Positions 30,092-38,536 of a stretch of DNA of 64,000 nt are shown in pieces. Under the pieces are notes generated by a model that saw only the letters and a list, made by a program, of their open reading frames with translations, made no database searches and was not told the origin of the DNA. Origin of the DNA: Marinomonas spartinae (lineage in GTDB: Bacteria; Pseudomonadota; Gammaproteobacteria; Pseudomonadales; Marinomonadaceae); NCBI RefSeq assembly GCF_900089775.1, contig NZ_FLOB01000005.1:186001-250000 (forward strand), written 5' to 3'. Numbering within the stretch: position 1 is the stretch's first letter; the number at the start of each line of letters is the position of its first letter. The position numbers were made by a program, and so were the translations under genes.

Positions 30092-30313
30092 GTGAAACTC
30101 CTTAGTATTGATTTTTAAAAGGGGGAATCGGCCAATTTAATATACTCAGGTAGGTGAGTAAAGGATAATTGACACAGAAAACAACAAAGGAAAGGTTGGG
30201 GATGGGGTTGTAAACAGTCACATAGACCCAATAAACTGGAGCAAGTTATTTGATTCTTACAATGAATCGCGTGTATTTGTTGTGAGCTAGCAGAATTCAG
30301 TGAGGACACTATT

Positions 30314-30643
30314 ATGAGTACGACAATCGACACCATTAAAGAGCAAATTGAAAATAACGATGTTCTGCTGTACATGAAGGGCAATCCTCGTGCCCCACAG
30401 TGTGGATTTTCTTCTCAGGCTGTTCAAGCCTTAATGTCGTGTGGTGAACGTTTTGCATTTGTGAATATTTTGGAAAATCCAGATATTCGCGCTGAGCTGC
30501 CTAAGTATGCTAATTGGCCGACTTTCCCGCAATTATGGGTCAAAGGTGAGCTTGTGGGAGGATGCGATATTATCGTAGAAATGGCCTCCACGGGTGAGTT
30601 GCAGACTTTGATTAAAGAGGCGGTAGGCGACGAGCAAGAGTAA
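30314..30643 (+). CDS. grxD: Monothiol glutaredoxin GrxD (Grx4)
   Basis: 109-residue CGFS-type glutaredoxin. The active-site Cys30 lies in PQCGFSSQ; later motifs are NWPTFPQLWV (cis-Pro) and GGCDI (glutathione-binding). Family members carry and transfer Fe-S clusters, often with BolA. A GTGAGG-type Shine-Dalgarno precedes the ATG. A terminator-like hairpin separates it from the peroxiredoxin downstream, so the two may be partly coupled oxidative-stress genes. Confidence 0.94.
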   Translation: MSTTIDTIKEQIENNDVLLYMKGNPRAPQCGFSSQAVQALMSCGERFAFVNILENPDIRAELPKYANWPTFPQLWVKGELVGGCDIIVEMASTGELQTLIKEAVGDEQE

Positions 30644-30648
30644 GTGAT

Positions 30649-30680
30649 AATCAGCCTGCTATTAGACGGGCTGATTTTAT
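30649..30680 (+). terminator. Hairpin between grxD and the peroxiredoxin gene
   Basis: 8-bp stem AATCAGCC/GGCTGATT (30649-30656 with 30669-30676) followed by TTAT, a few bases after the grxD stop. It is a modest terminator or attenuator before the peroxiredoxin gene. Confidence 0.65.
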
Positions 30681-30716
30681 AATGTTAAATGACGGTATAT
30701 AAGGGGATTCTATACT

Positions 30717-31340
30717 ATGTCTATTTTGGTTGGTAAAAAGGCACCTGACTTTACTGCACCGGCAGTATTGGCTGATGGTCAAATCGTGGACTCTTTCAAC
30801 CTAGCCGAGGCTATCAAGGGAAAGTACGCTATCGTGTTTTTCTATCCGTTGGATTTCACTTTTGTTTGTCCATCTGAAATCATTGCTATGTCTCATCGTA
30901 TGGAGAAATTTCGTGAGATGGGTGTAGAAGTGGTAGGTGTGTCTATCGACTCTCACTTCACTCATAACGCTTGGCGTAATACGCCAGTAGAAGATGGTGG
31001 TATCGGCCCTGTTGAGTATACGCTTGCAGGTGATATGAGCCATGCGATTGCTCAAGCCTATGGTATTGAATCAGATGGTGGTGATTCCTACTACCCCGCC
31101 GGCGTGGCAATGCGAGCGTCTTTTGTTATCGATCAAAAAGGTGTTGTGCGCTCTCAGATTGTAAATGATGAGCCTATTGGCCGTAATATGGATGAGTTAG
31201 TTCGTATCGTGGATGCACTGCAATTCTTTGAAGAGAATGGTCAGGTTTGTCCTGCTGGATGGAACAAAGGGGATAAAGGTATGGTGAACACACCTGAAGG
31301 TGTAGCTTCTTACCTATCTGAAAGCAGCAAAAATCTCTAA
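30717..31340 (+). CDS. Typical 2-Cys peroxiredoxin (AhpC/Prx1 family)
   Basis: Reduces hydrogen peroxide and organic peroxides with thioredoxin-like reductants. The peroxidatic Cys51 is in FVCPSE with PLDFTF before it, and the resolving Cys178 is in QVCPAGW. Thr48 and Arg132 complete the peroxide site. The GG(I)G insertion linked to hyperoxidation sensitivity is present (residues 94-97), but the usual C-terminal YF motif is not visible. 207 residues is standard. It follows grxD across a short hairpin, and an ideal terminator follows. Confidence 0.92.
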   Translation: MSILVGKKAPDFTAPAVLADGQIVDSFNLAEAIKGKYAIVFFYPLDFTFVCPSEIIAMSHRMEKFREMGVEVVGVSIDSHFTHNAWRNTPVEDGGIGPVEYTLAGDMSHAIAQAYGIESDGGDSYYPAGVAMRASFVIDQKGVVRSQIVNDEPIGRNMDELVRIVDALQFFEENGQVCPAGWNKGDKGMVNTPEGVASYLSESSKNL

Positions 31341-31422
31341 TGATAAAGCCATAATGGCTTCTATATTACTGTTTTAGATTCTTATATTGAGTCGGTTTGG
31401 TTGAATATAAGAAAATAAACTA

Positions 31423-31453
31423 CGCCTGCTCATTTCCATGAGCAGGCGTTTTT
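31423..31453. terminator. Intrinsic terminator after the peroxiredoxin gene
   Basis: 10-bp stem CGCCTGCTCA/TGAGCAGGCG (31423-31432 with 31439-31448), extended by an outer A-T pair, followed by five T on the + strand. It also lies at the 3' end of the convergent gloA2-like gene. Confidence 0.9.
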
Positions 31454-31468
31454 GATTTGAAACGTCGT

Positions 31469-31858
31469 TTATTGCTCATAAAGTTCTAGTGGTAGGTTGT
31501 CTGGGTCAGCAAAAAAGGTGAAACGCTTGCCTGTTAGTTCGTCTGTGCGGATGTTTTCGACAGGAATATTGTGTGTTTGCAGATGGGTAACGCATTGATC
31601 TAAATTTGTGACAGCAAAAGCCAAATGTCTTAACCCTTGCGCTTCTGGCCGTGAAGGACGTTCTGGTGGAGAGGGAAAGGAAAAAAGCTCAATTTGCTCG
31701 TGTTCACTGACTTTTAAATCTAATTTGTATGATTGTCGTTCTGCTCGATAGGTTTCTTTGATGATAGGGAGGCCAAGTATTTGATTATAGAAGTGTTTTG
31801 AGACCATATAATTTGAGCAAATAATGGCAACATGGTGAATATGGGATATCTGAAACAT
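31469..31858 (-). CDS. gloA2: VOC-family glyoxalase-like protein (GloA2/YaeR type)
   Basis: 129-residue vicinal-oxygen-chelate protein closely resembling E. coli YaeR. It has HHVAIICSNYMVSKHFYNQILGLP at the N-terminus, ELFSFPSPPERPSRPEAQGLRHLAF in the middle and KRFTFFADPDNLPLELYEQ at the end. The metal ligands of the fold (His, Glu, His, Glu) are in place. The substrate is not known. It follows the peroxiredoxin in convergent orientation with the terminator between. Confidence 0.87.
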   Translation of the reverse strand: MFQISHIHHVAIICSNYMVSKHFYNQILGLPIIKETYRAERQSYKLDLKVSEHEQIELFSFPSPPERPSRPEAQGLRHLAFAVTNLDQCVTHLQTHNIPVENIRTDELTGKRFTFFADPDNLPLELYEQ

Positions 31859-31903
31859 GCTAATGCCTGTGTACTACAATGGATGCTGTATTGCTAACAT
31901 CGT

Positions 31904-32875
31904 TTAGCGTTTTTGTGAGAGTGTCTTGTTGCCTTGGCTCTTGAGTTCTTCTGCTAATTCGATGACTTGCCGCCTAAACCAAATGTGGCTGGCATCGAGG
32001 TGCAATAAAGGGCTCCAGATCATCTTCAATTCAATTGGTGCAATGGGAAAAGGTGGTTCCATAATGGCAAGATCTGGGTTGTTAAGCTGAATGAGGGCCA
32101 CTTTTCTTGGTAAGGTGGCAATAAGATCTTGTTCAAGGGCAAGATGCATAGCTGTGTGGTAGCTGCGAGTGAAGACGCGAATACTGCGCTTTCTGTTTTG
32201 TTGCTGTAAGGCTTCATCCACCCAGCCTAATTTTTGAACGTCGGTTGGATCCATACCTACCCCTACACCAAACCCTGTCTTACTGACCCAAATATGCTGT
32301 GATTGAAGGTAGCTTTCTAGGTTAAAGTCTTCAATAACCGGATTGTGTGCGCTCATCATGCAGACGAAGTCGTCCATCCAGATACTTTTTTCGTGAAAGG
32401 ATTGTGGCAACTCTTCAAAGCGGTTAATTGCCATATCAATTTTTCCTGCTTCAACATCATGAAATGTCACGTCGCTTGGGGTCATAATATCCAAGGTAAT
32501 ACCTGGAGCTTTTTCTCGAAGGCGATTCAATAAGCGGGGAATGACAGTCGATGCGGCGTAGTCGCTGGCCATAATTCGGAAAACACGAGTACTGGTGGAT
32601 TCGTTGAAATCGGCTTCTGGTTGTAATGCTTCCTCCAATTCAAGCAGTACTTTACGAACAATCGGTTGTAAGCGTAACGCTTTTTCCGTCGGTTTCATGC
32701 CTTCACTAGTTCGGACCAGTAATGGATCACCTAGTAAATCTCTGAGGCGCTTTAAGCCATTGCTCATGGCAGGTTGCGTAATATTTAACTTACTAGCTGA
32801 GCGTGTTACGTTGCACTCTCTGAGTAAGACATCGAGGTAAATGAGCAGATTTAGGTCTATTTTATTTATATTCAT
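31904..32875 (-). CDS. LysR-family transcriptional regulator (NodD/LinR type)
   Basis: 323-residue LysR regulator. The DNA-binding part (about residues 6-65) has the NodD-type pattern DLNLLIYLDVLLRECNVTRSASKLNITQPAMSNGLKRLRDLLGDPLLVRT. The effector domain follows, and the end is basic (KSQGNKTLSQKR). Regulators of this branch often control nearby aromatic or xenobiotic genes. The nearest candidate is the divergent GFA-family gene, 215 bases away. The true target cannot be read from the sequence. Confidence 0.85.
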   Translation of the reverse strand: MNINKIDLNLLIYLDVLLRECNVTRSASKLNITQPAMSNGLKRLRDLLGDPLLVRTSEGMKPTEKALRLQPIVRKVLLELEEALQPEADFNESTSTRVFRIMASDYAASTVIPRLLNRLREKAPGITLDIMTPSDVTFHDVEAGKIDMAINRFEELPQSFHEKSIWMDDFVCMMSAHNPVIEDFNLESYLQSQHIWVSKTGFGVGVGMDPTDVQKLGWVDEALQQQNRKRSIRVFTRSYHTAMHLALEQDLIATLPRKVALIQLNNPDLAIMEPPFPIAPIELKMIWSPLLHLDASHIWFRRQVIELAEELKSQGNKTLSQKR

Positions 32876-33090
32876 CGCTTTGATAGTTATCGCTGTTTAC
32901 ATCTATTTAGTGAATCAATTGTATTGGCTTACTCATAAAGTACAAGAAATTAGATGAGATAGTGTGAATTAATCTGCTGGGGAATTGTTGCTTAAGTCAA
33001 TGGCTGGCATAATTGGGCTCCTTGAACGGAATGCCGTCTAACAACTTTCTAGCCTTTCCTTTAATTGTTTGTATCTACCATGGGGTAAAA

Positions 33091-33483
33091 ATGAAAGCAT
33101 CCTGCTTATGTGGTTCTGTTGAGTTTACAATTAATTCCCCCTTTATCAGTGCCAACATTTGCCATTGTTCGCAATGCCGAAAAACTCATGGCGGAGTTGG
33201 AGCCGCATATGGCTCATGTTTAAAAGAAGATATTGACTGGGGGAATAGCAAAAAGCGAATTCGTCGTTATGAATCATCCGAGCGTGGGCGTCGAGGTTTT
33301 TGTAAGGACTGTGGTAGTCCTATTTATTACTACCACAAAGATTTTCCAAACCACATGGAAATTTCTCTAGGAGTATTAGATGAAGAGCCGAATATTACAC
33401 CTGAATATCATCTATTTGTGAAAAATAAGCCAGAATGGTATGACATTCATGATGATTTACCAAAATACGATGAATTAAAGTAG
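33091..33483 (+). CDS. GFA-family (Mss4-like) zinc protein
   Basis: 130-residue protein of the glutathione-dependent formaldehyde-activating enzyme/Mss4-like family. Zinc-binding cysteine motifs are CLCGSV (about residues 5-10), CHCSQCRKTHG (about 25-35) and CKDCGSP (about 73-79). The chemistry of most family members is unproven. The ATG at 33091 follows a GGGGT box; the preceding in-frame stretch from 33013 lacks a plausible start and family similarity. It is divergent from the NodD-type LysR gene and converges on the next LysR gene. Confidence 0.86.
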   Translation: MKASCLCGSVEFTINSPFISANICHCSQCRKTHGGVGAAYGSCLKEDIDWGNSKKRIRRYESSERGRRGFCKDCGSPIYYYHKDFPNHMEISLGVLDEEPNITPEYHLFVKNKPEWYDIHDDLPKYDELK

Positions 33484-33521
33484 TATCAACATAGATAGCT
33501 TGGCTAGTTTAGATAGGAGCG

Positions 33522-34400
33522 CTAAACCGACGTCATCTCGTAACATTGATCCACAAAACCCTGGGCATTTTTGGTTAGTGTTGTATTTTTCGGAATGACA
33601 ATAAGTAAATTACGATTCAGCTCAAGCGGCGTGTTATATAGCCGAATTAGGCCGGAGTTGAGTTCTTGAGAGATAGCCATACGTGAAAGACAGCCTAACC
33701 CCATTTTATGGATGACGGCTTGCTTGACGGCTTCCATATGAGCGAGAGATAAGACAACATTGAGCTGAGTGGTTGATTTACCTATGGCTTGTTCAAGAAT
33801 GTTACGTGTACCTGAGCCGACTTCTCGCATCACCCAGTCTGCTTGTTGAAGGTCTTCCCAAGATAACTCTTCTTGTCTATCTTCCTGTGAGGAGCCAAAA
33901 ACAACCAATTCATCTCGTCGCCAAATTTGCGTCGTCAATTCTGCATGTTGGCAATATCCTTCAATAAAGCCGACTTCTGCTTTACCTGTGAGCAATTGTT
34001 GAATCACGTGTTGAGTGTTGCCAATGTCTAAATTGAAGCGAATATTAGGGTACTTTCTTCTAAATGAGGCCATCTGCTCTGGTAATAAGTAATTGCCAAC
34101 ACTCACACTAGAAGCGAGATGAAGTGAGCCGCTTAGCTCATCATCACTGCCCATACTTTCGATTTGTTCAATTTGGCTTAAAACCGAACGCGCTTGAGGC
34201 AGTAGTAATCTTGCTTGAGGTGTGATTTGCAGTCTTTTGCCATGACGGCGAAAAAGAGGGCGTCCTAGTAGTGCCTCTAATTCTCGTAACGCTTGGCTAG
34301 CTGCAGGTTGGCTAATAGAGACCATTTCTGCTGCGGCCGTGACAGAGCCTGTGTGAACCACCGCCTCAAATATCTGTAATTGTCTAAGTGTTATTCTCAT
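33522..34400 (-). CDS. LysR-family transcriptional regulator (CysB/CbbR-like)
   Basis: 292-residue LysR regulator with an N-terminal helix-turn-helix (about residues 3-60, RQLQIFEAVVHTGSVTAAAEMVSISQPAASQALRELE). The effector domain of the CysB/CbbR group (about 90-290) includes GNTQHVIQQLLTGKAEVGFIEG and EVGSGTRN. Its target is unclear. It faces away from the GFA gene and lies 150 bases from D-lactate dehydrogenase on the same strand, so it could be cotranscribed downstream of ldhA or regulate it. Confidence 0.85.
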   Translation of the reverse strand: MRITLRQLQIFEAVVHTGSVTAAAEMVSISQPAASQALRELEALLGRPLFRRHGKRLQITPQARLLLPQARSVLSQIEQIESMGSDDELSGSLHLASSVSVGNYLLPEQMASFRRKYPNIRFNLDIGNTQHVIQQLLTGKAEVGFIEGYCQHAELTTQIWRRDELVVFGSSQEDRQEELSWEDLQQADWVMREVGSGTRNILEQAIGKSTTQLNVVLSLAHMEAVKQAVIHKMGLGCLSRMAISQELNSGLIRLYNTPLELNRNLLIVIPKNTTLTKNAQGFVDQCYEMTSV

Positions 34401-34550
34401 GAGCCTATTGTAACGGCAATGACTTTTATTTGAGTAGTAGTTTTTGTCGATACGGTTGTTTATTTTTCTGGCAAAGTATATCGGCCATTAGCTACTAGCA
34501 TCGTTACTGTGCTTTATTCGAATACTCAGAACTTTTTATGAATATCCGTG

Positions 34551-35546
34551 TTATGGATTCAATAGCCGCTGACAGTCTTCAGCTTTTCGATGTTTATTCA
34601 AATTGTCTACGGTGGTTATAGCGATATGATCGAGTGCCTCTTGAGTAAAAAAGCCTTGATGACCTGTCACGACAACGTTTGGAAAGGTGAGCATTAACTG
34701 AAAAACGCTATCTTGTATGATGTGACTCGACATATCTTCAAAAAATATTCTGTTTTCTTGCTCGTAAACATCCATGCCTAAGTAGCCAATTTTTCCGGAG
34801 TATAAAGCATCTATGGCTTCTTGGGCGTTAACCAGCGCTCCTCGGCTCGTGTTGATGATCATGACGCCGTCTTTCATTTTATTGAGGCTTTTCCCGTTGA
34901 TTAAATGATGGGTAGAGGCGTTCAGTGGACAATGTAGGCTGATTATATCGCTTTTCTTATAAAGTGTTTCTAAATCTGTATATTGGCAACCTAAATCGAT
35001 TAACGCTTCATTCGGGGAAACGTCGTAACATAACACATTACAACCAAACCCTTTCATAATGCGGCAAAAGGCTTGTCCAATGCGTCCTGTGCCTATGCAG
35101 CCTACTGTTTTGTTTTGTAAGTTAAAGCCTAATAGCCCCTCTAGCGCAAAATTACCTGCTTTGACTCTTTGATAGGCTATGTGGGTTTTGCGAGTTAGAG
35201 TCATGATTAAAGCTAGAGCATGCTCAGCAACAGAAGTCGGACTGTAGTCCGGTACATGGTAAACCTTAATGCCAGCGGCTTTTGCTGCAGATAAATCGAC
35301 ATTATTGAATCCTGCACAGCGTAGTGCGATAGCAGTGATACCTTGTTTGGCTAAGTAGCGGATGACGTTGTTGTTTACGTCATCATTGACAAAACAACAA
35401 ATGGCGTCAAAACCACTTGCCAGTGTCATTGTTTCTTGGCTAAGCCGACTTTCAAAAAAACTGAACTCAAGTTCTTTTGATGTCTGAGAAAAATGTTCAA
35501 GTGTACGTCTGTCATAAGGTTTGCAAGAAAAAATGGCAACTTTCAT
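34551..35546 (-). CDS. ldhA: Fermentative D-lactate dehydrogenase LdhA
   Basis: Reduces pyruvate to D-lactate with NADH. 331 residues of the D-2-hydroxyacid dehydrogenase family: N-terminal MKVAIFSCKPYDR, NAD-binding GCIGTGRIG (about 152-160), active-site Arg in NTSRGALV, Glu in YEQENRIFF, and His in TGHQGFFT near the C-terminus. The YEQENRIFF motif favours LdhA over glycerate-type relatives. It is divergent from the cold-shock gene cspA-like across a 382-base gap. Confidence 0.92.
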   Translation of the reverse strand: MKVAIFSCKPYDRRTLEHFSQTSKELEFSFFESRLSQETMTLASGFDAICCFVNDDVNNNVIRYLAKQGITAIALRCAGFNNVDLSAAKAAGIKVYHVPDYSPTSVAEHALALIMTLTRKTHIAYQRVKAGNFALEGLLGFNLQNKTVGCIGTGRIGQAFCRIMKGFGCNVLCYDVSPNEALIDLGCQYTDLETLYKKSDIISLHCPLNASTHHLINGKSLNKMKDGVMIINTSRGALVNAQEAIDALYSGKIGYLGMDVYEQENRIFFEDMSSHIIQDSVFQLMLTFPNVVVTGHQGFFTQEALDHIAITTVDNLNKHRKAEDCQRLLNP

Positions 35547-35928
35547 TATACTCGTCCAGTTAAATCATCATATTAAGTGAAAACGTCAAGCTTAACGTAT
35601 AGATATGTATGTATTTTCTTCATTAAGCCTAGAGATAAAATATATTTTTTGCGAGTTTCGTTTTGCTAGTCCATTGATTTATCTCAAAATAATTATTAAG
35701 TCTCCTTATTTGGAAAAAATTGTTGAAAACATGATTGACCTGATCGCTGTTACAGGTCTACAATCAAATTCGTTTAAAAGAGTTGGCAATATTTATGTCC
35801 AGAGTTGCGAATATTACGTCATGTATGTTCGATCCTGTTAAGTCATAAGTAATACCGAGTTTTTTTAGCACAATAGAGCTAACACAGTCGTTAGCGGATA
35901 AATTAACTTACCTACAGGATAAAAAGAC
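35547..35928. other. 382-base intergenic region: ldhA promoter side and cold-shock leader
   Basis: No convincing coding sequence: a 78-codon reading at 35605-35841 has no Shine-Dalgarno and no family features. The left part is AT-rich and presumably carries the divergent ldhA promoter. The right 160 bases look like the long, untranslated leader of the cold-shock gene, downstream of a good promoter at 35735-35764. Confidence 0.7.
35735..35764 (+). promoter_or_regulatory. Sigma-70 promoter of the first cold-shock gene
   Basis: -35 TTGACC (35735-35740) and -10 TACAAT (35759-35764), each 5/6 matches, with an 18-base spacer. Transcription would start near 35771, giving a leader of about 158 bases before the ATG. 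That is the size typical of cspA-type leaders. Confidence 0.6.
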
Positions 35929-36138
35929 ATGTCTGACGTAGTAACTGGTACAGTAAAGTTCTTCAACGAAACTAAAGGTTTCGGTTTCATCACTCAGGAT
36001 TCAGGTCCAGATGTATTTGTTCACTTCTCTGCGATCAACACTTCTGGCTTCAAAACTTTGGCTGAAGGCCAAAAAGTTGAATTCCAAGTAGCTCAAGGCA
36101 AAAAAGGCCCTGAAGCACAAAACGTTACTCCTTTATAA
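35929..36138 (+). CDS. Cold-shock protein, CspA family (first copy)
   Basis: 69-residue single cold-shock domain that binds single-stranded RNA/DNA and unfolds mRNA structure. The RNA-binding motifs RNP1 (KGFGFI) and RNP2 (VFVHF) are both intact. The ATG follows a GGAT box. The predicted leader is about 158 bases, and a strong terminator sits 36 bases downstream, so this is a single-gene transcript. It is about 70 percent identical by eye to the second copy at 41466. Confidence 0.95.
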   Translation: MSDVVTGTVKFFNETKGFGFITQDSGPDVFVHFSAINTSGFKTLAEGQKVEFQVAQGKKGPEAQNVTPL

Positions 36139-36173
36139 GGAAGCGTTGCTGAGGTTTTCTCAGTAAAAAAGTC

Positions 36174-36201
36174 AAAAAAGCGACCTTGTGTCGCTTTTTT
36201 T
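36174..36201 (+). terminator. Intrinsic terminator of the first cold-shock gene
   Basis: 10-bp stem AAAAAAGCGA/TCGCTTTTTT with loop CCTTGTG, followed by further T. Arms are symmetric, so it would also work on the - strand. Confidence 0.92.
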
Positions 36202-36219
36202 GTTTTTGTACTTAATGAA

Positions 36220-36250
36220 ATCAATGCCTTCTCTATGAGAAGGCATTGAT
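36220..36250. repeat. 14-bp perfect hairpin without T-run
   Basis: ATCAATGCCTTCTC (36220-36233) and its exact complement (36237-36250) around a 3-base loop TAT. It lies about 20 bases past a proper terminator and 75 bases before the DUF2058 gene. It resembles a short repeat-type palindrome more than a terminator. Confidence 0.85.
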
Positions 36251-36324
36251 GTATATGTCTGTATCAAATGATGGCATATTCATATGTTATCGTATGGTTA
36301 CATTGAGTGTTAAAGAGGATAAAT

Positions 36325-36873
36325 ATGGCTAAGTCACTGCAAGAGCAGCTATTAGGCGCTGGTCTGGTCGATAAGAAGAAAGCAAATAAGTTAAAAGCAG
36401 AGAAGTTACAACATAAGCAAAAAGTAAAAAAAGGTAAGGTGGTTGATCAAGGTGATGCTCAGCGTCAAGCCGAACTCAAGAGGCAGCGTGAGGAAAAGGC
36501 GGCGAAAGATAAAGCGCTAAATTTAGAGCGTCAGCAAGAGCTTGAACAAAAGGCCATTCAGGGGCAGATTCGTCAAATGATTTTGCAAAATCGCATCAAT
36601 AAGCAAGATGGTGAAATTGCTTATCATTTTACGGATCAAAAAAAAGTAAAGAAACTCTATATCAGTCAAGGTATGCATGATGACCTAACGAAAGGGCGTT
36701 TGGCCATCGTTGCTCTTGATGGGGGTTATGAATTTATTCCTGAACCTGTGGCCGTAAAGATTGGTGAACGTGATGCTGACTGTGTTTTAGTTTGTAACAA
36801 TCGGATTGAGACTGTCGAGGATGAAGAAGATCCTTATGCAGATTTTCAGATTCCAGACGACCTCATGTGGTAA
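36325..36873 (+). CDS. DUF2058 (YaiL-family) nucleoprotein-like protein
   Basis: 182-residue protein of the DUF2058/YaiL family. The N-terminal half (residues 1 to about 100) is a highly charged Lys/Glu/Gln coiled coil beginning MAKSLQEQLLGAGLVDKKKAN. The C-terminal part has the small domain AYHFTDQKKVKKLYIS, QGMHDDLTKGRLAIV and a final DDLMW. The family is uncharacterised. The ATG at 36325 follows an AGAGGA box; an earlier in-frame start at 36307 lacks one. Confidence 0.9.
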   Translation: MAKSLQEQLLGAGLVDKKKANKLKAEKLQHKQKVKKGKVVDQGDAQRQAELKRQREEKAAKDKALNLERQQELEQKAIQGQIRQMILQNRINKQDGEIAYHFTDQKKVKKLYISQGMHDDLTKGRLAIVALDGGYEFIPEPVAVKIGERDADCVLVCNNRIETVEDEEDPYADFQIPDDLMW

Positions 36874-37313
36874 AGCTGAGGGTATGGCGGTGGAGTGAAG
36901 AGTCAGTCCCCGCCTTGTTTTTGTTTGAATTTTATATATCGTTGATTTGTTAGGCTTTTCTTCATATTTTCTCTTTTTGTTCTTCATATTTTCTCTTTTC
37001 ATCCTTCTTTTTTGGCTCATTGATGAGCTTAATTTTCTCTTCTATTGACTCCTTCCTTAGTTATTTCTTTATTGATAAAAACTATGATATTTAAATGCTT
37101 GATTTGTATTGTTTTTATTTAATACCTGATTATTATGACTTTTTTGTGAATAAAAAGCGCAAATAAAAAAATCAAAATAAGGATAAATTGTGCAAATTGG
37201 TCAATCATTGTTGCCTATTTTCTAATAATGTTTAGATTGTTTGACTGTTGCTTGCACATATCAAGCGCTCATAATAATGAACGCAATAACATCATCTATA
37301 AGGGAAAATGAGA
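36874..37313. other. 440-base AT-rich intergenic region upstream of the porin
   Basis: No gene seen. It contains a 20-bp direct repeat (36958-36999), A/T-rich tracts around 37060-37190 and a weak promoter-like pair (TTGCTT at 37248-37253 and CATAAT at 37270-37275, 16-base spacer) that would give a leader of about 30 bases to the porin ATG. A long regulated upstream region is normal for a major porin. Confidence 0.6.
36958..36999. repeat. Two 20-bp direct repeats with 22-bp period
   Basis: TTCTTCATATTTTCTCTTTT occurs at 36958-36977 and again at 36980-36999, two bases apart. The period is about two helical turns, so the copies face the same side of DNA. It is 315 bases before the porin start. 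Confidence 0.95.
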
Positions 37314-38306
37314 ATGAAAAAATCACTTGTCGCTCTTGCAGTTTCTAGCGCTGCTTTTGCTTCTATCTCGGCTTACGCTGCAGAAGATACGACTGTAGGT
37401 TTCTTTGGTAACATCCAGTACGCATACGTTACCAAAGACCCTAAGGTTGGTAACAACACGAATGCTTTCGAAGATAATGGTTCGTCTTTTGGCTTTAAAG
37501 GTGAGTCCAAAGTTAGCGATATGACGACTGCGTATTTCTACGTGAAATACAAAGTGCCTGCGACTCGTAATGCAACTACTGGTACATCTGCAGGCGACAT
37601 TAAATTCAAAATGGATAAAGCCTTTGTTGGTTTGAAAGGTGATTTTGGTAACGTGAAGGTGGGTTCTTTTGACAGCATCTATAACGACGCTATCCAAGAT
37701 CCAATCGACCAACTTGAATATATTAGTATGACGAACAACAAAACGTCTGCTAAAGGTAAGACGGTTGCTTACTTCTCTCCAACTATCTCTGGCTTCCAAG
37801 TTCAGGTATCTGCTGGCCTAGGTGAAGATGATGGTACTGGCGTAAAATCTATCCAATCTAACAGTAATACTACCTACACAGGTGTTGTTAAATACTCTAA
37901 CGACCTTGTAACGGTTGCTTTAGGTTACGATAGCCTAACAAACCAAAATAAAGCTACCGTAGGTGCTGCTAACGCTCTTGGTGATACAGTGGGTATAACA
38001 GCAACAGTTATGCCGATTGAAAATTTATCTGTTTCTGGTAAGTATGAGAAAACAAGTGATGCAGATTCGTCTAATGCAGGTAAAAAAGCTTTTGGTCTAG
38101 CAACTCGTTATGGCTATGGCATGGGCGATATGTATGCTTCTTACGAGAACGTTAAGCCAGATGCTGCTGGTTCAGATGACTTTAACGAATACGCATTTGG
38201 TGTCACTTATAGCATCAACTCTTCTATGTATGTTTACACTGAGCTAGGTCGTCTTACCTCTAATAAGGTAAAAACAACTGCAATGGGTGTGACTTACAGC
38301 TTCTAA
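37314..38306 (+). CDS. Outer-membrane porin, general diffusion type (Gram-negative porin family)
   Basis: 330-residue outer-membrane beta barrel. A signal peptide (residues 1 to about 22, ending AYAAED) precedes a series of alternating amphipathic strands. The mature N-terminus begins TTVGFFGNIQYAY, and the C-terminal residue is Phe after an aromatic strand (TTAMGVTYSF), the Bam recognition signal. A periplasmic/loop region with many Asn/Lys/Thr is typical. The start is ATG at 37314, placed eight bases after AGGGA; ATG 37308 is too close to it. The highly biased codon use suggests strong expression. A structured 3' region follows. Confidence 0.92.
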   Translation: MKKSLVALAVSSAAFASISAYAAEDTTVGFFGNIQYAYVTKDPKVGNNTNAFEDNGSSFGFKGESKVSDMTTAYFYVKYKVPATRNATTGTSAGDIKFKMDKAFVGLKGDFGNVKVGSFDSIYNDAIQDPIDQLEYISMTNNKTSAKGKTVAYFSPTISGFQVQVSAGLGEDDGTGVKSIQSNSNTTYTGVVKYSNDLVTVALGYDSLTNQNKATVGAANALGDTVGITATVMPIENLSVSGKYEKTSDADSSNAGKKAFGLATRYGYGMGDMYASYENVKPDAAGSDDFNEYAFGVTYSINSSMYVYTELGRLTSNKVKTTAMGVTYSF

Positions 38307-38323
38307 TTAAGAAGAGGTTGTTT

Positions 38324-38478
38324 AGCCTAGAGAGCACTCTTTAGGCTTTGATCTTGTTTACTCTAAGGCTTCTTTTAGGAGCCTTATGTTAAACAAGATG
38401 TTGTGAAAGAATTATTCTTATAGATGAATAATGAGTAGTATTATGCGTTGGGTCTTCTAAGGTCTGGCGCTTTTTTTT
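38324..38478 (+). ncRNA. Candidate structured 3'-UTR RNA of the porin gene
   Basis: Downstream of the porin stop, four inverted repeats lie in a row: AGCCTA/TAGGCT (38324-38347); a long two-part stem (ATCTTGTTTA/TAAACAAGAT with inner TAAGGCT/AGCCTTA, 38351-38399); ATTATTC/GAATAAT (38411-38432); and a GC/GU-paired hairpin with eight T (38445-38478). No coding sequence is seen. The layout resembles 3'-derived small RNAs with Hfq-type ends, but this is inference only. Confidence 0.4.
38445..38478 (+). terminator. Porin transcript terminator
   Basis: 26-base hairpin from GCG (38445) to CGC (38470), with several G-U pairs in the stem, followed by eight T (38471-38478). It is 139 bases past the porin stop. 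Confidence 0.7.
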
Positions 38479-38536
38479 GGCTGGATTTATTGCTATTTAA
38501 TTCAGTGTTGTTCAGTCTGAAGAGGCTACACTTGCT

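Noticed and set aside
30115..30384. 89-codon frame on the - strand between argF and grxD
   Set aside because: It overlaps the grxD start and shows only Cys/Leu/Ser-rich low-complexity sequence, consistent with a shadow.
35605..35841. 78-codon open frame in the csp leader region
   Set aside because: No Shine-Dalgarno, no homology features, and it overlaps the promoter and leader of the cold-shock gene.
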